The position numbers were made by a program, and so were the translations under genes. DNA of 64,000 nt from contig JBHGXS010000047.1 in the NCBI GenBank assembly GCA_041920565.1, positions 87,904-151,903 on the forward strand, read 5' to 3'. The notes below the pieces were generated by a model. That model saw nothing but the letters and a program-made list of their open reading frames with translations. It was not told where the DNA came from and did not search any database. Numbering within the stretch: position 1 is the first letter of the stretch; every line of letters starts with the position of its first letter. This DNA comes from JAGHKQ01 sp041920565 (GTDB lineage: Bacteria; Bacillota; Bacilli; Bacillales; Bacillaceae_G). Positions 58,398 to 64,000 of the stretch are shown here, in pieces.

Positions 58398-59456
58398 CTT
58401 TGAGCCCCACGCCATTCTGAGATTCATCAAGCATTTTGTAATGAAGTAGCTGAGTACTCCAAAAATGACAACACCAATATAATAAAGAACAAGCGAATGT
58501 TCATTGCTCAATATTTGCGTCAGGAACATGCCGCCGAATAAGCTAAAGCAAACAACCACAGATACTAAGAAAGCTTTGTACAATTTTTCATATAACAGGA
58601 TTTTGCCGTTATGCTCGTTTGGTGTTCGTTCGTACAACTTGATGCCTAATACTAGACTTACTGCTGTATAAATTACTGAGATAACCGCGTCGTACCAATG
58701 AGGCATATGAATCCAAAATTTTGGGTCATTGTCTGGGTGAAGACTATAACCAAAACCCAGTTCTGTCAATGGAAGTGCAATGCTCAACGATTCAAAACAT
58801 TTTCCAATTGTATTGCCCCAGGTATAGTATGTTTTTTCGTCTATTGAAAAATTAACGTAGACGAAAAAGCTCCCCAACATAAATAGTCCTATCGGCAGGA
58901 ATAAGAAGATGAAGCTCAACGCGCCTTGGGAGAACACGCTTCCGGCAAGAGTGCCGACAAACAAAGCAAAGGTATAAATGGAAATCAATGTAATATAAGC
59001 ATAGAAAAAGTATTGCACGTAATAGGTAAAATCTTGGTACTGATTATGAATGGTTGTCTTTTTAATAATGTACATAAGAAGAAAACTGACAGATAGCGCC
59101 CCGACTATATGAACGACACCAAGCATCCATTTTGATAGAAAAATATCTTTTCGTTTAAACGGCATGGAGAAGAGCAAATCGATAGATTGATTGCTTCGTT
59201 CCCAGCCAATCAGAACACAAGCAAGACCGATTAAAACGAAGATTTGAAATATAGTGACGTCGCCTGCATTAAAGTAATGAGAATAGTAAAACGGTCCGTC
59301 TGAAGGATGCTGTTTTACCCATTTCATTTGTTGAATGACACTATTGGCAGAATCCCAGTATCGCAGCGGCAGCAGAAACAGAGTGACAATCCAAAACGCC
59401 CAAATTAAATATTTTCCTTGTTTATAATTGCGCATCCATAATGCCTTATGAAACAT
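58395..59456 (-). CDS. ABC transporter permease of GntR-linked module
   Basis: A 353-aa membrane protein with about eight hydrophobic segments. After WMRNYKQGKYLIWAFWIVTL come VLIGWERSNQSIDLLFSMPF and KRKDIFLSKWMLGVVHIVGA, which recall the ABC-2-like permeases of the YtrC/YhcI type. It overlaps the ATPase by 11 bases. It forms the membrane part of an exporter controlled by the upstream GntR. The substrate is likely a cell-wall-active compound by analogy with ytrABCDEF; not shown. Confidence 0.82.
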   Translation of the reverse strand: MFHKALWMRNYKQGKYLIWAFWIVTLFLLPLRYWDSANSVIQQMKWVKQHPSDGPFYYSHYFNAGDVTIFQIFVLIGLACVLIGWERSNQSIDLLFSMPFKRKDIFLSKWMLGVVHIVGALSVSFLLMYIIKKTTIHNQYQDFTYYVQYFFYAYITLISIYTFALFVGTLAGSVFSQGALSFIFLFLPIGLFMLGSFFVYVNFSIDEKTYYTWGNTIGKCFESLSIALPLTELGFGYSLHPDNDPKFWIHMPHWYDAVISVIYTAVSLVLGIKLYERTPNEHNGKILLYEKLYKAFLVSVVVCFSLFGGMFLTQILSNEHSLVLYYIGVVIFGVLSYFITKCLMNLRMAWGSK

Positions 59457-60327
59457 AAGTATCGCCCCCTAACGTGTTTACGAATACATCCTCAAGAGAC
59501 ATCGGCAGTTCTTCTAGCAGCAACGGCTGTTCCTTTTGAAACTTTTCCATCGTTCCTGAAATGTTTCCTTGAATTAAAAGGGTGTACACTTTTCCTGTTT
59601 TAGTTAATACTTTTACATTATTTAAGTTTTCCAGTTTTTGCGGCAAAGATCGTTCGAATGCCACTTGAATTTTTGCGAAACGATGCTTAGCATCTTCTAC
59701 GGAGGTGACGGAAGCAATTGTGTTATCTTTCATCATAATAAGCGTGTCCGCCATTTTTTCAATCTCTTCTAAATGATGAGTGGAAATGATAACGGTGATG
59801 TTTCGTTCGGCTACTTCTTCAATAATGAATTGAAGAATGTTTCGTTTTACAATCGGGTCCAGCCCGTTCGTTGGTTCGTCCAAAATGATATACTCCGCTT
59901 TCGTGGAAAAGGCAAGAATCATTGCGAACAATGCTTTCATACCTTTCGAATAGCTGCGCAGGCGGCGGTTCGGCAATCCGAAGCGTTCCATCAATTCATT
60001 AAAGTAGCTTTCATCAAAGTTTTTGTACGTCAATTTGTAAAATTTTACAATTTCTTTTACGCTGTAGCTATTAATAATAGCTGTGGAATCCGGAACGTAA
60101 GCAATGCGCTGTTTGACCTCCGGGTGTGCGGCAACATCGAGGTTATCATATGTAACCGTTCCTTCATCCGGCGATAAAATGCCGACCATTGTCCGAATTA
60201 ATGTTGTTTTTCCTGCTCCGTTTCTGCCCAGCAAGCCCGCAATCGTTCCTTTTTGCAACGTAAACGATACGTTTTCGAGCACGTTCGTTCCTTCAATTGT
60301 TTTCCGTATGTTTTGCACTTTGAGCAT
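59446..60327 (-). CDS. ABC transporter ATPase of GntR-linked module
   Basis: A 293-aa nucleotide-binding protein. Walker A is GLLGRNGAGKTTLIRTMVGI near 35, and the signature is degenerate, LRSYSKGMKALFAMILA near 130, with SKGM in place of SGGQ, as in YtrB-type proteins. Walker B is YIILDEPTNGLDP near 155 and the switch His is in VIISTHHLEEIEKMAD. It overlaps gntR by 35 bases and the permease by 11, a tightly coupled trio. ATG 60327 lies inside the gntR end. Confidence 0.92.
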   Translation of the reverse strand: MLKVQNIRKTIEGTNVLENVSFTLQKGTIAGLLGRNGAGKTTLIRTMVGILSPDEGTVTYDNLDVAAHPEVKQRIAYVPDSTAIINSYSVKEIVKFYKLTYKNFDESYFNELMERFGLPNRRLRSYSKGMKALFAMILAFSTKAEYIILDEPTNGLDPIVKRNILQFIIEEVAERNITVIISTHHLEEIEKMADTLIMMKDNTIASVTSVEDAKHRFAKIQVAFERSLPQKLENLNNVKVLTKTGKVYTLLIQGNISGTMEKFQKEQPLLLEELPMSLEDVFVNTLGGDTYVS

Positions 60328-60712
60328 CGCGTTTCCCTCCTAGCTCCTCAAAATATTGATTGATCCAATCTATGATGATTTGTTTTTCCAAACCGAGATA
60401 AGTTGCTTCGAGCAGTATTTGATGAAGCTGCTTTTGAACACTTGCCATTTTTTCTTCATCAAGCTTTGGAGTAACGGAAGCAGCCACAAAGGTTCCTTTC
60501 CCGCGGATGGTCGCAATCATTCCTTGGCGTTCCAGCTCTTGATATGCTTTGCTGACGGTGTTCGGATTGACAAGCAGAGAAGAAGCAAGCTCGCGAACAG
60601 AAGGCAATTTATCCTCCGGAGCGAGAATCTCTTTTACAATCATTTCTTTCATGCCGTTGACAATTTGCTCCCAAATCGGGGTATTGCTTCTTGGATTCAA
60701 TTGAATGACCAA
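60293..60712 (-). CDS. GntR-family regulator, YtrA subfamily
   Basis: A 139-aa short GntR protein: winged helix at residues about 10-75 (TPIWEQIVNGMKEMIVKEIL and LPSVRELASSLLVNPNTVSK) and a brief C-terminal helical dimerisation tail instead of a large effector domain, which defines YtrA-like members. The start is TTG 60712 with AGGAGAGAG eight bases upstream. A 47-bp near-perfect palindrome starts 17 bases upstream of the gene and must be its operator. It likely represses its own operon until an antibiotic-like signal is sensed. Confidence 0.9.
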   Translation of the reverse strand: MVIQLNPRSNTPIWEQIVNGMKEMIVKEILAPEDKLPSVRELASSLLVNPNTVSKAYQELERQGMIATIRGKGTFVAASVTPKLDEEKMASVQKQLHQILLEATYLGLEKQIIIDWINQYFEELGGKRDAQSAKHTENN

Positions 60713-60728
60713 TGGTTTTTCTCTCTCC

Positions 60729-60775
60729 TTACTGTATTAAGTGTATTATGTTAAATAATACACTTAATACAGTAA
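60729..60775 (-). promoter_or_regulatory. GntR (YtrA-type) operator palindrome
   Basis: Two exact 21-bp complementary arms, each containing TACTGTATTAAGTGTATTA, flank a central GTTAA. The inner AGTGTATTA/TAATACACT agrees with the YtrA operator type. It lies between the gntR start and the divergent dacF region and overlaps the probable gntR promoter. Confidence 0.85.
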
Positions 60776-60841
60776 TGGAGAATAGTATAAAATGTCAATC
60801 TATTTTTACAATGAAATTTCGATCTGCATTAGAAATAATTG

Positions 60842-60870
60842 GTATAAAACTGAAAAAAATGGAAAAAATA
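60842..60870 (+). promoter_or_regulatory. Probable sigma-F/sigma-G promoter of dacF
   Basis: GTATA at 60842 and GGAAAAAATA at 60861, 14 bp apart, resemble the forespore consensus GYATA and GGNNANANT. It lies 30 bases before the dacF start; dacF is known as a sigma-F gene in B. subtilis. The spacing is slightly short. Confidence 0.6.
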
Positions 60871-60899
60871 GGTCTGATACTGAATGGAGGGTTAAGGAG

Positions 60900-62090
60900 A
60901 TGAAACGATTAGTTGGAATACTAGTATGTATGACGCTGATTTTCCCTCTTGCTTCCGTAAGCTTCGCTCAATCTGAAGCGAAGCCGAAAGCCGAGACGCA
61001 GAAAAGCAAATTGAATCTCGTAGATCAAGCTTCTTCCGCGGTTTTGCTTGAGCAAGATACAGGAAAAGTATTGTACGACAAAAACAGCAATGAAAAGCTT
61101 CCGCCGGCAAGCATGACAAAAATCATGACGATGCTTCTCATTATGGAAGAGATAGAAAAAGGGAAGCTCAGCTTAAAAGACAAGGTCCGTGCCAGTGAAT
61201 ATGCAGCTTCGATGGGAGGATCACAAATTTTCTTAGAGCCAGGTGAAGAGATGACCGTCGATGAAATGTTAAAAGGCATTGCGATTGCGTCTGGAAACGA
61301 TGCATCTGTCGCCATGGCAGAACACATCGCAGGCTCAGAGGAAGCATTTGTAGAAATGATGAACAAAAAGGTGAAAGATTTAGGATTGAAAAATACAAAT
61401 TTCCAAAATCCGACCGGGCTGCCTGCAGACAATCACTATTCCACTGCATACGATATGGCGGTAATGGCGAAGGAGCTGATGAAGTATCCGCTGATTCGTA
61501 AATATACAGGAAAATATGAGGATTATCTTCGCCAAAATTCAGAGAAAAAGTTTTGGCTTGTGAATACAAATAAGCTTGTCCGTTTTTATCCGGGGGTTGA
61601 CGGGGTAAAAACAGGTTTTACAACAGAAGCGAGATATTGTTTAACGGCATCCGCAATGAAAAACGGAATGCGCGTCATTGCGGTTGTAATGGGAGCGCCA
61701 ACGTCAAAAGTGCGAAACGCTCAGGTAACGAAGCTGCTCGATTATGCGTATGCCCATTACACCACAAAGCAGTTGTATAAAAAAGATCAGCCGATCGCAA
61801 CGGTGAAAGTGAATAGAGGAAGCGAAAAACAAGTAAGCCTTGTTGCGGCAGACAATGTTTCCATTTTAGTCAAGAAAGGCGAAAGCATAGATAAAGTGAA
61901 AAAGCAAGTGATCATGGAAAAGAAAGTGAAAGCACCGGTGAAAAAAGGAGATGCACTTGGAACATTGGTGCTGCGTAATGGAGATGCAATCATTTCTAAA
62001 ACATCTTTAGTCGCAAGCGAAGATATCGATGAAGCAAGCTGGTGGCAGCTATTTAAACGAACAATCAGCATTTTTTCTAAATCCGAATAA
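60900..62090 (+). CDS. dacF: D-alanyl-D-alanine carboxypeptidase DacF
   Basis: Low-molecular-weight penicillin-binding protein that trims pentapeptides, in the forespore during cortex formation. It is 396 aa: signal peptide 1-24 (ILVCMTLIFPLASVSFA). The peptidase S11 domain has SxxK in PPASMTKIMT (near 62), SxN in IASGNDASVAM (near 123) and KTG in DGVKTGFTTEAR (near 237). A C-terminal beta domain ends in an amphipathic helix (WWQLFKRTISIFSKSE) that anchors it to the membrane. ATG 60900 follows GGAGGGTTAAGGAG; the upstream open frame is not needed. It directly precedes the spoIIA operon, as in B. subtilis. Confidence 0.93.
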   Translation: MKRLVGILVCMTLIFPLASVSFAQSEAKPKAETQKSKLNLVDQASSAVLLEQDTGKVLYDKNSNEKLPPASMTKIMTMLLIMEEIEKGKLSLKDKVRASEYAASMGGSQIFLEPGEEMTVDEMLKGIAIASGNDASVAMAEHIAGSEEAFVEMMNKKVKDLGLKNTNFQNPTGLPADNHYSTAYDMAVMAKELMKYPLIRKYTGKYEDYLRQNSEKKFWLVNTNKLVRFYPGVDGVKTGFTTEARYCLTASAMKNGMRVIAVVMGAPTSKVRNAQVTKLLDYAYAHYTTKQLYKKDQPIATVKVNRGSEKQVSLVAADNVSILVKKGESIDKVKKQVIMEKKVKAPVKKGDALGTLVLRNGDAIISKTSLVASEDIDEASWWQLFKRTISIFSKSE

Positions 62091-62094
62091 GAAG

Positions 62095-62129
62095 TGAGCG
62101 GCAGCATACGCATGCCGCTTCGCCTTTTG
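62095..62129 (+). terminator. Hairpin after dacF
   Basis: GAGCGGCA and TGCCGCTTC around GCATACGCA, followed by GCCTTTTGG. In B. subtilis some dacF transcripts read through into spoIIA; that may also hold here. Confidence 0.6.
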
Positions 62130-62168
62130 GTGCATATTGTAGCGAAAAACCACTTCTTTTGTCATGGA

Positions 62169-62197
62169 GCAGGAATCTTCAGAGATTATAGCGAAAG
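62169..62197 (+). promoter_or_regulatory. Sigma-H promoter of the spoIIA operon
   Basis: GCAGGAATC at 62169 fits the sigma-H -35 (RNAGGAWWW) and AGCGAAAG at 62190 the -10 (RNNGAAW), 12 bp apart and about 59 bases before spoIIAA. In B. subtilis spoIIA is transcribed by sigma-H with Spo0A~P. No perfect 0A box was found by eye. Confidence 0.75.
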
Positions 62198-62255
62198 ACA
62201 CAGTATACTTTCCGCGCACTTTCGCGCTGACATTAAAGGCGAGGAGGAAGTACAA

Positions 62256-62606
62256 GTGAGTCTTTCCATTAATCTCGAAGTGAAACAAAGCGTCCTATGT
62301 ATTCGATTGGCAGGGGAGCTTGACCACCATACGGCGGAACAGCTTCGCACAAAGGTAACGGAAAAGATTGAGAAAGAAGCGATTCATCATATTGTGTTGA
62401 ACTTAGAGCACCTCAGTTTTATGGACAGTTCCGGGTTAGGAGTCATTTTAGGACGATATAAGCATATTAAAAGTCTTGGCGGGGAAATGGTCGTGTGTGC
62501 GATTTCTCCTGCGGTAAAACGTTTATTTGAAATGTCCGGATTGTTTAAAATCATACGTTTGGAGCCGAGTGAAGAAAACGCGCTGCAAACATTGGGGGTG
62601 GCGTAA
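62256..62606 (+). CDS. spoIIAA: Anti-sigma F factor antagonist SpoIIAA
   Basis: A 116-aa STAS-domain protein. In its unphosphorylated form it binds SpoIIAB and releases sigma-F. The phosphorylated Ser lies in LSFMDSSGLGVILGRY (Ser near 58). The start SLSINLEVKQSVLCIRLAGE is typical. GTG 62256 follows GAGGAGGAAGTACAA; the frame is open upstream to the dacF end without a site. First gene of spoIIAA-spoIIAB-sigF behind a sigma-H promoter. Confidence 0.95.
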   Translation: MSLSINLEVKQSVLCIRLAGELDHHTAEQLRTKVTEKIEKEAIHHIVLNLEHLSFMDSSGLGVILGRYKHIKSLGGEMVVCAISPAVKRLFEMSGLFKIIRLEPSEENALQTLGVA

Positions 62607-63047
62607 ATGAGAAATGAAATGCATCTTCAATTTTCAGCGCTGAGCCAAAATGAGTCGTTTGCCCGCGTCGCTGTCGCTGCATTCATTGCACAGCTGGACC
62701 CTACAATGGACGAGTTAACGGAAATCAAAACGGTCGTTTCTGAAGCGGTTACCAATGCAATCATTCACGGGTACGACAATAATCCGGAAGGCATTGTCTA
62801 CATTACTGTTGTGCTTGAGGACGGAGTAGTGAAGCTGACAATTCGCGATGAAGGAGTCGGCATACCGAATCTTGATGAAGCAAGACAGCCGTTATTTACT
62901 ACAAAACCTGAATTAGAGCGTTCAGGAATGGGATTCACAATCATGGAAAATTTCATGGATGAAGTCGAAGTCATTTCTAATGAATCATATGGTACAACAA
63001 TCCATCTTACTAAATTTTTGTCAAAAAGTAACGCTCTATGCAATTAA
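62607..63047 (+). CDS. spoIIAB: Anti-sigma F factor and kinase SpoIIAB
   Basis: A 146-aa GHKL-type serine kinase that holds sigma-F inactive and phosphorylates SpoIIAA. N-box: TVVSEAVTNAIIHGY near 45; G1: IRDEGVGIPNL near 80; G2: GMGFTIMENFMDEVEV near 112. ATG 62607 abuts the spoIIAA stop codon, with GGGGGTGGCG as ribosome site inside the previous gene, so production is coupled one to one. The sequence agrees with typical Bacillus SpoIIAB throughout. Confidence 0.96.
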   Translation: MRNEMHLQFSALSQNESFARVAVAAFIAQLDPTMDELTEIKTVVSEAVTNAIIHGYDNNPEGIVYITVVLEDGVVKLTIRDEGVGIPNLDEARQPLFTTKPELERSGMGFTIMENFMDEVEVISNESYGTTIHLTKFLSKSNALCN

Positions 63048-63059
63048 GGAGAATTGCCT

Positions 63060-63818
63060 ATGGAGATCGAGGTCAGAAACGAAAACCTAAAAGTGCAGTT
63101 GAAAGACCATGAGCTGAAGGAATTAATTAAAAGAAGTCAAGATGGAGATCAAGAAGCAAGGGATATCATCGTACAAAATAATATGAGGCTGGTTTGGTCC
63201 GTTGTGCAGCGTTTCATTAACCGTGGCTATGAACCGGAGGATTTGTTTCAAATCGGGTGCATCGGATTGTTAAAATCAGTAGATAAATTTGATTTATCAT
63301 TTGACGTCAAATTCTCTACCTATGCAGTTCCGATGATCATAGGCGAAATTCAAAGATTTCTCCGCGACGATGGAACCGTCAAAGTCAGCCGTTCCTTGAA
63401 AGAAACAGGGAACAAAATCCGAAAAGCAAAGGACGAGCTGGCAAAGTCTTTCGGACGCATCCCGACCATCAATGAAGTGGCTGAATATATGGGAATCACA
63501 TCTGAAGAAGTGGTGCTTGCGCAAGAAGCAAGCCGCACCCCGTCTTCCATTCATGAAACGGTATATGAAAACGACGGAGATCCCATTACGATTTTAGATC
63601 AAATTGCCGATCAATCCGAACCGAAATGGTTCGATAAGATCGCTTTAAAGGAAGCGATCCGCGAGCTTGAAGATCGGGAGCGCCTCATCGTCTACCTCAG
63701 ATATTATAAAGATCAAACGCAATCTGAGGTAGCGGAACGGCTCGGCATTTCGCAAGTCCAGGTGTCGCGTTTAGAAAAGAAAATATTGAAGCAAATCAAA
63801 GACCGAATAGAGGAGTAA
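63060..63818 (+). CDS. sigF: RNA polymerase sigma-F factor
   Basis: First compartment-specific sigma factor, active in the forespore. It is 252 aa. Region 2 shows NMRLVWSVVQRFINRGYEPE and DLFQIGCIGLLKSVDKFD near 45-80, region 3 is KVSRSLKETGNKIRKAKDEL, and region 4 has the HTH SEVAERLGISQVQVSRLEKK near the end. ATG 63060 follows AAGGAGAATTGCC; a TTG at 63054 is in frame but badly spaced. Last gene of the operon, 12 bases after spoIIAB, then a terminator. Confidence 0.97.
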   Translation: MEIEVRNENLKVQLKDHELKELIKRSQDGDQEARDIIVQNNMRLVWSVVQRFINRGYEPEDLFQIGCIGLLKSVDKFDLSFDVKFSTYAVPMIIGEIQRFLRDDGTVKVSRSLKETGNKIRKAKDELAKSFGRIPTINEVAEYMGITSEEVVLAQEASRTPSSIHETVYENDGDPITILDQIADQSEPKWFDKIALKEAIRELEDRERLIVYLRYYKDQTQSEVAERLGISQVQVSRLEKKILKQIKDRIEE

Positions 63819-63836
63819 TCTGTTCGGTCTTATTTT
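63798..63836 (+). terminator. Terminator of the spoIIA operon
   Basis: AAGACCGAA and TTCGGTCTT enclose the sigF stop codon and are followed by ATTTTC. Confidence 0.75.
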
Positions 63837-63899
63837 CATCCCTTAATTTTTATATATTTGGCTCTGTTAAATTTTAATGTTGATTTAACATCAAATATA

Positions 63900-63926
63900 G
63901 AGAACTTCTCCAAACGGGAAGTTCTC
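63900..63926 (-). terminator. Hairpin downstream of right-edge gene
   Basis: GAGAACTTC and GAAGTTCTC around TCCAAACGG, placed 11 bases behind the stop of the partial minus-strand frame. The T-run is weak. Confidence 0.55.
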
Positions 63927-63936
63927 ATTTATAAAC

Positions 63937-64000
63937 TTAATCGTTTAATGTTTCAATTAATACATTTTCTGCTTTTATTTTTACTTCTGAAAATGGACAG
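63937..64000 (-). CDS. Partial minus-strand gene, C-terminal end
   Basis: An open frame entering from the right edge encodes CPFSEVKIKAENVLIETLND and a TAA at 63937. Only 20 residues are inside the window, so no family can be named. A hairpin follows it. It faces sigF, whereas spoVAA usually follows sigF in the same direction. Confidence 0.45.
   Translation of the reverse strand, partial: CPFSEVKIKAENVLIETLND

Noticed and set aside
1..64000. CRISPR arrays, tRNA or rRNA genes, intact insertion sequences, prophage genes
   Set aside because: No regularly spaced repeats, no tRNA-like cloverleaf with conserved T-loop, no rRNA stretches, and no transposase or phage structural frame was found on reading both strands.

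Overview
The window reads as a chromosomal segment of an endospore-forming Bacillaceae bacterium. It carries sporulation genes (spoIIM, mciZ, dacF, spoIIAA-spoIIAB-sigF), strong AGGAGG-type ribosome binding sites, frequent TTG and GTG starts, and intrinsic terminators after most genes. Gene order broadly follows the Bacillus subtilis yqjP-to-sigF interval (yqjP, yqjQ, yqzH, yqkC, yqkE, yqkF, mciZ, nudF, spoIIM, fur, yqzK, xerD, drm, pupG, dacF, spoIIA operon). The bioADFHCB operon, an argCJBDF cluster without carAB, and a class D sortase point instead towards the B. cereus side of the family. No rRNA, tRNA, CRISPR array, prophage or intact insertion sequence was seen.

Layout. 1-3 kb: yqjP, yqjQ, a PH-like membrane protein, yqzH and a broken yolD-type gene. 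3.1-8.5 kb: arginine biosynthesis argC-J-B-D and argF. 8.8-16.4 kb: small envelope and housekeeping genes (DUF2062, MarR, YbjQ, CapA-like, SGNH hydrolase, sortase D), then an NhaC-type transporter behind a T-box leader whose specifier reads UAC (tyrosine). 16.5-27 kb: a secreted repeat protein, the BirA-controlled biotin operon, a recombinase remnant, a 2-oxo acid hydratase-like gene, BrnQ and a second secreted repeat protein. 26.7-29.6 kb: an FMN-riboswitch-controlled rib operon in which ribD has shrunk to about 55 codons. 29.7-37.6 kb: CrcB pair, CDGSH protein, rbsR-rbsK without the transporter genes, a stand-alone MprF C-terminal-type protein and an ABC exporter. 37.6-40 kb: a gene-poor stretch with two LexA-like boxes, foldable intergenic DNA, a DUF6414-like gene and a ribbon-helix-helix protein. 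40-49 kb: yqk genes, mciZ, nudF, spoIIM, fur, yqzK, xerD, a YtkA-type lipoprotein and an amidase. 49-57.5 kb: nucleoside salvage genes drm-punA-pdp, CorA, an acyltransferase, an NCS2 permease and a SIMPL protein. 57.8-64 kb: MarR, a GntR-controlled ABC module with a large operator palindrome, dacF, and spoIIAA-spoIIAB-sigF.

How it works together. Several operons carry a readable control element: an ARG-box-like region (argF), BirA operator (bio), tyrosine T-box (nhaC-type), FMN riboswitch (rib), PerR/Fur box (fur), LacI-type operator (rbsR), GntR palindrome (ABC module), and sigma-E, sigma-F and sigma-H promoters (spoIIM and mciZ, dacF, spoIIAA).

A recurring theme is gene decay: ribD (in-frame internal deletion), yolD, a GNAT acetyltransferase, a serine recombinase tail, a truncated rbs operon and a possible small frameshifted gene. 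The least explained parts are the LexA-box/DUF6414 region and its intergenic structures, and the two paralogous secreted proteins built from a G-[IV]-x-T-x-G-K repeat.
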